Origin: Eubacteriaceae bacterium
GTDB taxonomy: Bacteria > Bacillota > Clostridia > Eubacteriales > Anaerofustaceae
Assembly (NCBI GenBank): GCA_009782515.1
Contig: WRIY01000011.1
Coordinates: 1 to 64,000 of the forward strand
Length of the DNA stretch: 64,000 nucleotides
Direction: 5' to 3'
Below the pieces are notes generated by a model, which searched no databases, had not been told where the DNA came from, and saw only the letters and a program-made list of their open reading frames with translations. Position numbers and translations under genes: made by a program. This document shows positions 8,368 through 16,974 of the stretch, one piece after another (positions within the stretch are counted from its first letter, which is position 1; every line of letters begins with the position of its first letter).

Positions 8368-9552
8368 TTAGTAGCTCAGTTCCAAAATTTCCAGAATGTC
8401 AGTCTCTGCAAGGTATGCACTGCCGACTGCATTGCCTGTAAGAGTGGCAATCTTATAAAAATCATCCTTGCCGATGCCCAAATCCGAAAGTGTAGGAATC
8501 ATGAATGATTCCCTTATGTTAAGCAGCTGCTGGCTTACAGCCCTCAGCAAAACGTCATGCTTGCTTTGATCGTATTCCATGTTGGAAAAAACCGCTCCGG
8601 CCATAGCATATTTTGCTGTTTTTGTGCTGTTTGGCTCAAGCATCTGCGCTTTTCTCATATTGATTAAGGTGTGTGCATACAAAAGGCTTGAGCATATAGC
8701 GCTATGGGCAATGCCATATTGCGCTCCAATTGCATGGGCAATGCTGTCTGTTACTTCAACAGATGAGTTGGCTGCCCCAATCCCTGACAGAAGGGCTGCA
8801 TACGAAAGGCTTTCCAGCACATCTGAAGGCACTGCTTGCGCATATGCATCGCCAATATTGTTGACAAGCACGCCTAATGCCTCAATGAGAACGGAATCAG
8901 TAAATATATTCGCTTCCTTTGACGTATAGGCCTCAAGAATCTGCCACATGCACTCAAGCGAGCAGCTAATCATCTTTTCGACAGGAAGTGTAATTAAAAG
9001 AGATGGATCTACAATTGCTATCTTTGGCATCAGGCAAGTATGCTTAAGAGCATGCTTTCTTGCCATGCCATCGCTTCTATTGATAATTATTGCACTGTAC
9101 GTGGCTTCGCTTCCTGTGCCCGCAGTTGATGGAATTGCCATAAGCGGCATGCTCTTGCCGGAGAGCGATTTTGTTCCATTGGCATAATCCTCAATCGAGC
9201 CGCTTTCATAAATCATAGCACTCACAGCTTTTGCCGTATCGATGACGCTGCCGCCTCCGATTGCAGCAATAACGTCATACTTGGTTAGATCAAACTCATT
9301 TCGAAGCCTTGCAACCAAGCTGTCTATTCCTGCGACACTAGGCTCGCCTTCTGTCTGCACAGCATCAAAGCTAATGCCTTCTTCTTTTAGGAAGTCTGTT
9401 ATGTTTGCTGCAATGCCTGACTCATCTAGTGATTTTTCTCCGGTAAAGAAGAGTGCATTTTTCCCAAACTTCTTGATGTGTGAAGGCATGTTGTTAGTGC
9501 TGCCCCATCCGAAATCTATGCTGCTAGGGAGATTAAGGCTGAATTTATTCAT
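8368..9552 (-). CDS. Iron-containing alcohol dehydrogenase-like protein with altered metal ligands
   Basis: Class III (Fe-type) alcohol dehydrogenase fold, 394 residues, full length. The NAD(P)-binding GGGSVIDTAKA (about 99-109) and the PSTAGTGSE loop (141-149) are intact. The usual metal set Asp-His-His-His does not survive alignment with FucO-type enzymes: it reads Glu200 and Gln204 (in LECMWQILEAY) and Asp269 for the third, while only the last His (His283 in GIAHS) remains; the neighbouring conserved His273 is kept. It is the first gene of a seven-gene minus-strand operon ending in desulfoferrodoxin. It may use another metal, or have a different reaction. Fold is certain, activity is not. 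Confidence 0.85.
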   Translation of the reverse strand: MNKFSLNLPSSIDFGWGSTNNMPSHIKKFGKNALFFTGEKSLDESGIAANITDFLKEEGISFDAVQTEGEPSVAGIDSLVARLRNEFDLTKYDVIAAIGGGSVIDTAKAVSAMIYESGSIEDYANGTKSLSGKSMPLMAIPSTAGTGSEATYSAIIINRSDGMARKHALKHTCLMPKIAIVDPSLLITLPVEKMISCSLECMWQILEAYTSKEANIFTDSVLIEALGVLVNNIGDAYAQAVPSDVLESLSYAALLSGIGAANSSVEVTDSIAHAIGAQYGIAHSAICSSLLYAHTLINMRKAQMLEPNSTKTAKYAMAGAVFSNMEYDQSKHDVLLRAVSQQLLNIRESFMIPTLSDLGIGKDDFYKIATLTGNAVGSAYLAETDILEILELSY

Positions 9553-9910
9553 TACTGTGCACTGCTCGCGCAGCCTCCTCTCAGTTTGCCTTACAATTAT
9601 GTGCTATTGCACATGCTTCATTCATATTGTGCAACTATTTTGGCATGATAAGCAAAAAATCCAGTTGCGATCATATGCCTGATGCATCTGCTGCATCTAT
9701 TATTATAGCCCAATGCAATGGCACTTCAACATTAAGCTTCGCTTATTGCTGCCGTGCAAGGCTAATGAGAATTCTGCAGCTATAGTATTGCCATTCGCCC
9801 TGAGCCGGCCTTAAAAACTGTTAAGGATCCCGGCTAAAAAAACCGCTTGCTGCATTGCGAACATGCTCAGGCAGCATTCGCCCGATAAAGCTGCGCTATT
9901 TCGAAAAGCC
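9553..9910. other. Divergent intergenic region between the adh-kor-dfx operon and thrC
   Basis: About 360 nt with no convincing gene. It must hold the promoter of the minus-strand operon. A hairpin-like CCGGCCTTAAAAACTG / TTAAGGATCCCGG (around 9804-9838) is visible; no riboswitch was recognised. Confidence 0.4.
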
Positions 9911-9955
9911 TTTAAATTGCTTTGGGCATGTGCTATAATTCATTATTTATAGCAC
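9911..9955 (+). promoter_or_regulatory. thrC promoter with a palindromic operator over the -10 box
   Basis: -35 TTTAAA (9911-9916), 17-nt spacer, -10 TATAAT (9934-9939). The -10 lies inside a palindrome, GTGCTATAA (9930-9938) and TTATAGCAC (9947-9955), 8 nt apart, 15 nt upstream of the thrC start. A repressor bound there would block the polymerase. The regulator is unknown. Confidence 0.6.
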
Positions 9956-9970
9956 ACCGAGGAATCCAAT

Positions 9971-11467
9971 ATGTCACAACACTTTACAAGCACGCGCAGC
10001 GAAAACATTGCTGTATCGCCATCACAGGCCATGGCTCTTGGAATCAGCCCTGATGGAGGGCTATTCGTCCCGCTTGAAAACAGCGAGGCTTTTGACCCGC
10101 TATGGTTCGTAGGCAAAACCTACAGCCAAACAGCGGAAAAAATATTGGGAGCGTATTTTAGCGATTTCACTGACGGCGAGATCAAGCATTGCGCTGAGGC
10201 GGCATATAATACTCAAAACTTTGAGACGCAAGAGATATTTACCCTGGAGAGCTTAGGCGATTTTAGCTTTCTTGAGCTTTTTAGGGGAAGAACGCTTGCC
10301 TTCAAAGATGCAGCGCTTTCAGTATTCCCGCATTTGCTTCGCTTAGCGCTGCAAAAGCAGGGAATAAAGGAAAAATTGGCAATACTGGTTGCTACGTCAG
10401 GTGACACAGGAAAGGCTGCAATGCAAGCCTTTGGAGGCATAGACGGCTTTAGCGCAATAGTGTTCTACCCCTATGAGGGCGTCTCTGAGGTACAGCTTTT
10501 GCAGATGCTTACACAAATGGACAGCAATGCAAGCGCTGTAGCAGTTCGGGGGAATTTCGATGACGCCCAAAGCGCAGTTAAGGATGTCTTTGCTGATGGG
10601 GCCTTTCATGCCAAAATGCATGGTGCCGGCTACAGCCTCTCAAGCGCCAATTCAATCAACATCGGCAGGCTGTTTCCGCAAGTAGCATATTATTTTTATG
10701 CTTATGCAAAATTAATTCAAAAGGGTGCCATCAGCCCGGGCGATAAGGTCAACTTCTCTGTGCCGAGCGGCAACTTTGGCAATATACTTGCAGGCTTTTA
10801 TGCTATGAAAGCCGGATTGCCTGTCAACAAACTTATTGTTGCCTCAAATGACAATACTGTGCTCTTTGATTTCTTTAGAAGCGGAATCTATGACACAAAA
10901 AGGGAATTTATAAAAACGATATCGCCATCAATGGACATTCTTGTATCAAGCAACCTTGAGAGGCTTGTGTACGAGGCAGTAGGCAGGGATGCCGGCAACA
11001 GTGCCGGCTTGATGCAACAGCTGTCTGCATTTGGCAGATATGAGCTGGAAAGTGGCGACGGCAGCCCGCTAAAAAACTTTTATGCCTCATATGCAACTGA
11101 GGGCGAAGCCAGGGATGCAATAAAAAAGGTATGGGAAAAGCATGGCTATATGATGGACACGCACACTGCATGCGGCTACAAGGCCTATAGCGATTATGCG
11201 AAGGCGGCATCTGATGGCTGCCATACTGTTATCCTTGCAACAGCCAGCCCGCTTAAGTTCCCGCAAGCAGTCTATGAAGCTGCGTTTGGGCAGGCATCGC
11301 TGTCTGGCATCGAATACCTGCATGCCTTAAGCGAAAAGGCATCTATACCGATCCCGGCGCCGCTGGCAGGAATTCAGGAAAAGCCGAGGCGGCAGGAAGC
11401 AGTGATCGACTCAAGCGCATTGCGGGAGTACATAAGCTCATTTCTATCAAGCCAGCTGCAAGGATAG
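9971..11467 (+). CDS. thrC: Threonine synthase
   Basis: PLP enzyme converting O-phosphohomoserine to threonine, cytoplasmic. The N-terminal STRSENIAVSPSQAMALGISPDGGLF is typical of the long ThrC class; the Schiff-base lysine lies in LAFKDAALS, and TSGDTGKAA plus FYPYEGVSEVQ follow. NFSVPSGNFGNILAG is the phosphate-binding loop. 498 residues, as expected for the class. The start has a GAGGAA ribosome-binding site. thrB follows 126 nt downstream. Expression is probably controlled at the palindrome over the promoter. Confidence 0.95.
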   Translation: MSQHFTSTRSENIAVSPSQAMALGISPDGGLFVPLENSEAFDPLWFVGKTYSQTAEKILGAYFSDFTDGEIKHCAEAAYNTQNFETQEIFTLESLGDFSFLELFRGRTLAFKDAALSVFPHLLRLALQKQGIKEKLAILVATSGDTGKAAMQAFGGIDGFSAIVFYPYEGVSEVQLLQMLTQMDSNASAVAVRGNFDDAQSAVKDVFADGAFHAKMHGAGYSLSSANSINIGRLFPQVAYYFYAYAKLIQKGAISPGDKVNFSVPSGNFGNILAGFYAMKAGLPVNKLIVASNDNTVLFDFFRSGIYDTKREFIKTISPSMDILVSSNLERLVYEAVGRDAGNSAGLMQQLSAFGRYELESGDGSPLKNFYASYATEGEARDAIKKVWEKHGYMMDTHTACGYKAYSDYAKAASDGCHTVILATASPLKFPQAVYEAAFGQASLSGIEYLHALSEKASIPIPAPLAGIQEKPRRQEAVIDSSALREYISSFLSSQLQG

Positions 11468-11544
11468 GCAAACCACGGCTAAGGCAATAACTGGGCCTTA
11501 ATATTTGGCTGGCTATACTCAACCGGGCAAGGAGAAGCAATAAT

Positions 11545-11613
11545 ATGAAAGGAACGCTCTCTATTTATACAAGCGAGCAATTTTGCTGCAACAATGTTTA
11601 CAGTACTGACTAG
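11545..11613 (+). CDS. Short upstream ORF overlapping the thrB start
   Basis: A 22-codon frame begins at an ATG preceded by AAGGAG with a 10-nt gap, which is a better ribosome-binding site than that of thrB itself. It ends 20 nt inside thrB in another frame. It contains three threonine codons. It could couple translation into thrB. There is no independent evidence that the peptide matters. Confidence 0.25.
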   Translation: MKGTLSIYTSEQFCCNNVYSTD

Positions 11614-12484
11614 AGCAACAAGCGCAAACCTGGGGCCGGGTTTTGACTGCTTGGGCATAAGCCTCTCGATAGAGAATCGGGTGAGCTTCACATACAAAAG
11701 AAAAGAAGCTATCATAAATGGCAAGCATGATCGAAAAGCAGCCGAAGGCAACTTGATTGTGCAGAGCATGTACGCTGCTTGCGAAACGCTGGGAGTGTCA
11801 AAGCCAAGCGGCTTTGACCTTCGAATCGAATCAAGGGTTCCGATATCAAGAGGGCTTGGAAGCAGCGCATGCTGCATATCAACAGGCGTTGCCTTAGCCT
11901 ACCAGCATGCCGGAATCAAGATTGACAGAGACGAAATTTTTAAAATTGCCTGCGAAATAGAGGGGCACCCTGACAATGTGGCGCCTTGCATTTACGGTGG
12001 CCTGGTAGTTTCGTATATGACAGATTCAGGCTATAAAGCGCATAAGCTTAGCGTTGACAGAAAGTTTCGCTTTATTGCAATGATCCCCAAGTTCAGGCTT
12101 GCAACCAAAAGCGCGAGGGGTGTGCTTCCGGCAAGCTACAGCCGCGAAGACGCAACCTTTAATGTCAGCCATGCAGCCCTTGTGGTAACCGCGCTTCAGA
12201 AAGGCAACAGCGCACTTCTTTCTGAAGCCATGAAAGACCGCTTTCATGAGCCATATAGGGCAAAGCTTATCGATGGTTTTGATGAAGCGCGCAATATCGC
12301 TATGGAGAGCGGCGCAGCCGCTGTATACCTTAGCGGCGCAGGGCCTACGATGATGGCTATTGCTGACAACTCAGAAACGCTCTATAAAATAAGGGCAAAA
12401 CTCAGGCGGCAACTGCCAGGCTGGGAAGCAAGGCAGCTTAAAGTAAGCTATGAAGGCATTCGAATAACGACAGCCAAAAACTAA
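11594..12484 (+). CDS. thrB: Homoserine kinase
   Basis: GHMP-family kinase phosphorylating homoserine, the step before ThrC. The N-terminal TRATSANLGPGFDCLG and the ATP loop ISRGLGSSACCISTGVALA are diagnostic; HPDNVAP and LSGAGPTMMAI are the remaining family motifs. 296 residues, normal. The start is fixed by the family's conserved N-terminus even though the ribosome-binding site is weak; a small ORF overlaps it. Same-strand partner of thrC, so the two form the end of the threonine pathway. Confidence 0.95.
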   Translation: MFTVLTRATSANLGPGFDCLGISLSIENRVSFTYKRKEAIINGKHDRKAAEGNLIVQSMYAACETLGVSKPSGFDLRIESRVPISRGLGSSACCISTGVALAYQHAGIKIDRDEIFKIACEIEGHPDNVAPCIYGGLVVSYMTDSGYKAHKLSVDRKFRFIAMIPKFRLATKSARGVLPASYSREDATFNVSHAALVVTALQKGNSALLSEAMKDRFHEPYRAKLIDGFDEARNIAMESGAAAVYLSGAGPTMMAIADNSETLYKIRAKLRRQLPGWEARQLKVSYEGIRITTAKN

Positions 12485-12489
12485 AGCTT

Positions 12490-13008
12490 TTATGCTAAAT
12501 ATCTTGTATATAGCGGCGTATAGGCAACGCCGCCTTTTTTGCGCTCTGAGAGCATTAAGCTGAAGCGATCAACAAGAATTTTTTCTTTAGGCAGGCTTAT
12601 TGCCCTTAAATCTGCGCCTGAAACTTCAGCCGGCACATTCCTTGCAATTGTAAGGTGTGCGGAAAACGCTCTTTTCTCTATGCTAAAGCCCTTATCCTCC
12701 AGCGCAGCAGACAGATTGGAATGAAGGTTTAAAAGCTCGTTTGATGGCTGAAAGCCAACAGCCATAAGCCCCTTGCGAAGCATGAACAGATATGAAAGCT
12801 CAAGCGTGAAAGGATCTTGGAATATTTCGTCCATTGCATCTGAAGCTTTTGTGGGGGTTTTGGTCTCGCCAATAAAGCACAGTGTCAGGTGCATGTTGGC
12901 AAGCTTCGTATAATTTGCGCTTATGCCCATTTCTTTGAGCTGGGCAACAGCCGCGCCCAAGCCTTCTTTGATGCCCTCATTTATTCCGATTGCAGTAAAC
13001 AGCCGCAT
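12490..13008 (-). CDS. thpR: RNA 2',3'-cyclic phosphodiesterase / 2'-5' RNA ligase family
   Basis: 2H-phosphoesterase. Both catalytic H-x-T/S-x motifs are visible: HLTLCFIGE in the first half and HLTIARN in the second. The N-terminus MRLFTAIGIN is that of ThpR proteins and is preceded by AGGAAGGGA, which favours this start over one 27 nt upstream that would overlap the LCP gene. 172 residues, the family norm. It ends the wall-polymer operon on the minus strand but probably has an unrelated RNA role. Convergent with thrB, 5 nt apart. Confidence 0.88.
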   Translation of the reverse strand: MRLFTAIGINEGIKEGLGAAVAQLKEMGISANYTKLANMHLTLCFIGETKTPTKASDAMDEIFQDPFTLELSYLFMLRKGLMAVGFQPSNELLNLHSNLSAALEDKGFSIEKRAFSAHLTIARNVPAEVSGADLRAISLPKEKILVDRFSLMLSERKKGGVAYTPLYTRYLA

Positions 13009-13024
13009 TTTGGTTCCCTTCCTC

Positions 13025-14437
13025 TCACTCATCACGCTTTAGCAGCGCGAGTATCATATCTCTTGCTTCTTGTATTATACTTTCATCCGGCAAAGTGACA
13101 TAGCTTAAGCCTTCAGCCGAATAGCATTTTGCAAATGAGTCTTCGCCATCAATTCTAAATGTGCATAGTGACCACTTTGGGCTATTCTCCAGCTGGTTTA
13201 TCACGAGAGACACAATTTGCTCAGGCTTTATGTTCGTTTTGGCATTCGCAGCAATTGCTTCAAGTATTGAATAGGCATTCAGCAGCCCGGCAGGGCTTTG
13301 GAGTTTTTCTATCATGCCTGTGAGCACGGCCTGCTGGTTTACTGAGCGCATTCTGTCCCCTGAGGCAAATTGCTTGCGCTCCCTGGCAAAGGCTAGCGCA
13401 GCTTTCCCGTCCAAATGGTTTTCGCCTTTTTTAAACTCGTATTCCACATTCCTGCTAAGTGACCAAATGCTTGTAAAATCAGTTTCAGCAGTCGCATTTA
13501 TCCCGCCCAGGGCATCAACAATGCTAACAAAAGCCTGAAAGTTTGCCTGGGCGTAGTAATCGATCTTAATTCCCAGCAGGCTTTCTATAGTTGCCAGAGA
13601 GCATTCAATTCCATATGCAGCGCAATGGGTTAGCTTGTCAGGCTTTCCCTCATCGCCATTAAGGAAAACATAGTAATCCCTTGGCACATTTGTTATAAGT
13701 ATCTCATTAACTAATGGATTGACTGTTATGATCAGGTTTGCATCGGAGAGCATTTCAGATTCGTCTATTCCGCTGGCATACAGGCAAAAGGGAGTTTTGG
13801 CAAGATCCTCCAGCATCTCAGGGCTGTAGCCTGCTGTAAGCTTGCATTCATGGATTTCATGCGCTTTGCATTTATACGTTTTCAGCTCAACCTGGGCAAA
13901 GCTAAGATAAGTCCCTTTTATTAGGGCGGCGTCAATCGAGTTGCTTGCCATAGCCAAGGCAAGAGAGCTCATGGTGGAATACTCTGCTGCTTCGATATCA
14001 CCGCCCGCCAGCCCGCGTATCTCTGAGAGCGCAAGCATTGTCTGCGCTGAATCGATATCGCCTTTATAGCCTACCCTGATTCCGGGGCTTATCTGCATGC
14101 CTTTGGCAGATGAATATAGCCCCCATGAGCTTTGCGCCATTATTTTTAGCGTGCTGCCAAAAGTAGAAAATGCAGCCAGCGCCAGCGCGGCTGCCGCTAT
14201 TGCCGTTATGCTTGCAAACGAAGAAGCCAACAGCATATACATGGCTTTGGCCTTCTTGGAAGCAATGGCTAAAAAGTGCGCCCCTAAAGCAAGCAGCGCT
14301 GCAAAGCAGGCAGCGGCAAAGCTTGCAGTGCCTAAAATGAGGTAAAGCTTGCCCAGCAGTATTACAGCGAACAGCGCTTCAGCAAAAAAAAGCGAAACAG
14401 CCAGCAGGTACATACGGGCATTTTTCACGCCATCCAT
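13025..14437 (-). CDS. LytR-CpsA-Psr (LCP) family phosphotransferase
   Basis: Attaches lipid-linked glycopolymers to peptidoglycan at the outer face of the membrane. The N-terminus has about three hydrophobic helices (residues 8-97), more than the single anchor of many LCP proteins. The extracellular LCP core shows LITNVPRDYYVFL, DKLTHCAAYG, VDALGGINA and ALAFARERKQFASGDRMRSVNQQ, where the arginines bind pyrophosphate. 470 residues. It starts directly at the stop of the nucleotide-sugar dehydrogenase gene, so they are co-expressed. Neighbours indicate a ManNAc-uronate-containing polymer. Confidence 0.9.
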   Translation of the reverse strand: MDGVKNARMYLLAVSLFFAEALFAVILLGKLYLILGTASFAAACFAALLALGAHFLAIASKKAKAMYMLLASSFASITAIAAAALALAAFSTFGSTLKIMAQSSWGLYSSAKGMQISPGIRVGYKGDIDSAQTMLALSEIRGLAGGDIEAAEYSTMSSLALAMASNSIDAALIKGTYLSFAQVELKTYKCKAHEIHECKLTAGYSPEMLEDLAKTPFCLYASGIDESEMLSDANLIITVNPLVNEILITNVPRDYYVFLNGDEGKPDKLTHCAAYGIECSLATIESLLGIKIDYYAQANFQAFVSIVDALGGINATAETDFTSIWSLSRNVEYEFKKGENHLDGKAALAFARERKQFASGDRMRSVNQQAVLTGMIEKLQSPAGLLNAYSILEAIAANAKTNIKPEQIVSLVINQLENSPKWSLCTFRIDGEDSFAKCYSAEGLSYVTLPDESIIQEARDMILALLKRDE

Positions 14438-15625
14438 TTATAAAACCAAAGCCCCTGCTTTGCTTATTTCATTTATTTTATTCATAAAAGCATCGTGCTT
14501 AACAGCCAGCAGGCAGGCATCTGATTTGCTTAGCGTTTCGCTTAGGCTAAAGAGCTTTACCCCATGTATTTCGCTTTGGCTGCAGTTGGGCTCGCAAGCT
14601 ATGACAGTGAAGCCTTCCAGCATTAGGATTTTCGCCAGCTCAAGCGACGGGCTTGCCCTTAAATCGTCTGTATTCGCCTTGTATGACAATCCAAGCAGCC
14701 CAATTACAGAGCTTTTGTTGCCATTGACAGCGTCTATGAGCTTTTGGGCAGTATAAGCTGGCTTTGAGTCATTTATATGCCTTGCCTGGCGCATAAGGGC
14801 AGCGTCGCTGCCAAATGCGTCTATTAAAAACCACGGATCGACAGGTATGCAGTGGCCCCCTACCCCTACCCCGGGCTCAAGTATGTCTACTCGAGGGTGC
14901 CTGTTTGCAAGGCTAATGAGCCAGCCCGGGTTTATGCCTAGCTTGTCGCAGCATTTTGCAACCTCATTTGCAAAGGCAATGTTGACGTCGCGGTATGCAT
15001 TTTCGACAAGCTTGCACATTTCAGCGCTCAAATCATCTGTAATGATTATTTCGCCCTCTTTGGCAATGCTTTTATAAAGCTCCTTAGCGAGCAGCGCAGA
15101 CTCTTTCCTGGCTGAGCCTATTACCCTGTCATTACAGGCCATTTCATAAACAGTTCTGCCGGGCATGACCCTTTCAGGGCAATATGCAAAGTGAAAAGCT
15201 CCAAGGCTAAGCGAGCTTGCGTCGCTTATCGCCTGAGCGGCTTTGCGGCTTGTTCCCGGAGGCACTGTTGACTCAAGGACAACAAGATCGCCTTCTTTGA
15301 TTACTTTTCCAACCATTTCAGCTGCAGCAAATACACAGCTTAAATCAGCTGACTTTTCGCTGAAACTGCCTTTTGCAGGCGTGGGAACGCATATAATAAA
15401 AGCATCTGCAGGCTCAACTTCATCAGAAACACAAAGCATTCCGCTGCTTATTGCTTCTGAGAAAATGCTTTCCAGTCCATCCTCCCTTAAGTGCATCTTT
15501 CCTTGCCTTAGGCTGGCTGCTACAGCAGGGTTAATATCGTAGCCGGTTACCTGATGGCCTGCGGTTGCCAGCAGCGCTGCTGTTGGCAGGCCTATGTAGC
15601 CAATCCCCAAAACGCTTACCTTCAT
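14438..15625 (-). CDS. wecC: Nucleotide-sugar dehydrogenase, UDP-N-acetyl-D-mannosamine dehydrogenase-like
   Basis: NAD-dependent four-electron oxidation of a UDP-sugar to the uronate. GIGYIGLPTAALLA is the Rossmann motif; CPERVMPG, KLVENAYRDVNIAFANE and the catalytic-cysteine loop GVGVGGHCIPVDPWFL are those of the WecC/UgdA group; GLSYKANTDDLRASPSLE is in the C-terminal domain. 395 residues. The start has an AAGGAG site and lies inside the 3' end of the upstream tagA-like gene (95-nt overlap). With a TagA-type transferase next door, ManNAcA synthesis is the likeliest role; other UDP-sugars are possible. Confidence 0.88.
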   Translation of the reverse strand: MKVSVLGIGYIGLPTAALLATAGHQVTGYDINPAVAASLRQGKMHLREDGLESIFSEAISSGMLCVSDEVEPADAFIICVPTPAKGSFSEKSADLSCVFAAAEMVGKVIKEGDLVVLESTVPPGTSRKAAQAISDASSLSLGAFHFAYCPERVMPGRTVYEMACNDRVIGSARKESALLAKELYKSIAKEGEIIITDDLSAEMCKLVENAYRDVNIAFANEVAKCCDKLGINPGWLISLANRHPRVDILEPGVGVGGHCIPVDPWFLIDAFGSDAALMRQARHINDSKPAYTAQKLIDAVNGNKSSVIGLLGLSYKANTDDLRASPSLELAKILMLEGFTVIACEPNCSQSEIHGVKLFSLSETLSKSDACLLAVKHDAFMNKINEISKAGALVL

Positions 15626-16352
15626 TTTTCGCGCGTAGCTCCTTTATAACAAGCTTTATATATTTTCCCAAATGGATTTGCTTTGCCCTTGATGGCTTTT
15701 GCATTAGCCTGTATGCCCATTCCAGCCCCAAAAAGCGCAATGCTTTTGGAGCCCTTTTAACAGTGCCCGCAATAACATCAAGAGAGCCTCCAACGCCCAT
15801 TGCAAACCTTACATGCTCAAGCTTCATAATTCGGTTGGCTATGGCTTTTTCCTGCATCGGGCTGCCTAGCGCCACAAAAATGCACTGCGCTTTGCTCTCA
15901 TTAATAAAGCTGTCTGCCTGCCCCTCGCTAAGGCTGTAGCCATCAATGTGCCCGGCCAGCTGAAGGCCTGGGTGTTTTGCCATTATTTGATCTATTGCTT
16001 TTAAAAGCGATTGCTCTTTTGCGCCATAGATCAAAACCGGGCTGCTTTGGGCTTCAAAAACGCCAAGCAGGCTGTGCATTAAGTCTATTCCTGTGATCCT
16101 CTCAACCTTTGCGCCAAAGGCCCTGGCTGCCAGGCATATGCCAACGCCATCAGCTATCAAGGCCCCAGCGCTGTTTAGGGCTGCTTTCAGCTCAGCATCC
16201 GAGTCGGCTATAACTGCTTTATTCGGGTTAAGCGCAAATACGGCAATCTTGCTGCCCTTTTCCACCTGGGATGCAATGTGCTTTGCCAAGCTTTCCATGC
16301 TGGCTGAGTATACGTCGTAGCCAAGCACCTTAGATGTTTTCTTTGTAGCCAT
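15531..16352 (-). CDS. WecG/TagA/CpsF-family glycosyltransferase
   Basis: Transfers a ManNAc or ManNAcA residue to a lipid-linked sugar in wall-polymer or capsule synthesis. Diagnostic motifs are FALNPNKAVIADSD, LIADGVGICLAARAFG, RITGIDLMHSLL, VALGSPMQEKAI and GVGGSLDVIAGTVKRAPK. At 273 residues it is about 30 longer than usual; the extra tail (KNEGKRFGDWLHRP onward) is the part that overlaps the next gene by 95 nt out of frame. It overlaps the upstream sugar transferase gene by 23 nt. Confidence 0.9.
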   Translation of the reverse strand: MATKKTSKVLGYDVYSASMESLAKHIASQVEKGSKIAVFALNPNKAVIADSDAELKAALNSAGALIADGVGICLAARAFGAKVERITGIDLMHSLLGVFEAQSSPVLIYGAKEQSLLKAIDQIMAKHPGLQLAGHIDGYSLSEGQADSFINESKAQCIFVALGSPMQEKAIANRIMKLEHVRFAMGVGGSLDVIAGTVKRAPKALRFLGLEWAYRLMQKPSRAKQIHLGKYIKLVIKELRAKNEGKRFGDWLHRPANSSAAGNRRPSGNRLRY

Positions 16353-16974
16353 TCCTATGCACTATTACGCCAAAAGTCATAAGGATAATCCATACATCCA
16401 TAATTATTGAGCTGTTTATGCAGTATGCTTTGTCATAGTCAGCTTTTTGCACATCAGAGAGCGCGTCTCTGCCCATTATCTGTGCAAGGCCTGTTATGCC
16501 GGGCTTAGCGCTTTCGATGCCGCGCTCTTTTCTGAGGATATGAATATTTGCCTCATCTGCAATAATTGGCCTTGGCCCGACTATGCTCATTTCCCCTTTA
16601 ATGACATTAAAAAGCTGTGGGAGCTCATCGAGTGAAAAGCTCCTTAAAAAACTGCCAAGCTTTGTAACATAAAAGCTATGGTCTATTTTGCCTTTTGGCA
16701 TATATGCAGGGCTTGCCGCTTTCATCGTGCGGTATTTATAGCACCTAAACAGCTTTCCACCCTTTCCTACCCTGTCCTGGGCAAAAAAAATTGGAAAGCC
16801 GTCAAAAACGCCAACAGCAACTGCAATGGCAGCCATTAAAGGAAAGAGCATGATTGCCGCAGCAATTGAAAATGCGAAATCAAAGGCGCGTTTGAAAGCG
16901 AAGTGCATGCGCGTGTGCCCTTTCATGCGATAGCGCTTTTCATGTGGTGGTGTTTGAAAGGCTAAATCTTGCAT
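16330..16974 (-). CDS. Bacterial sugar transferase (undecaprenyl-phosphate sugar-1-phosphate transferase)
   Basis: Initiates polymer synthesis by moving a sugar-1-phosphate onto undecaprenyl phosphate at the cytoplasmic membrane. RAFDFAFSIAAAIMLFPLMA is the membrane helix; FAQDRVGKGGKLFRCYKYRTM, LRSFSLDELPQLFNVIKGEMS, IVGPRP and KPGITGLAQIMGRD are the PglC/WbaP-core signatures. 214 residues, the minimal monotopic form. AAAGGAAG stands 8 nt ahead of the start. First gene of a five-gene minus-strand wall-polymer operon. The sugar is unknown. Confidence 0.92.
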   Translation of the reverse strand: MQDLAFQTPPHEKRYRMKGHTRMHFAFKRAFDFAFSIAAAIMLFPLMAAIAVAVGVFDGFPIFFAQDRVGKGGKLFRCYKYRTMKAASPAYMPKGKIDHSFYVTKLGSFLRSFSLDELPQLFNVIKGEMSIVGPRPIIADEANIHILRKERGIESAKPGITGLAQIMGRDALSDVQKADYDKAYCINSSIIMDVWIILMTFGVIVHRNGYKENI

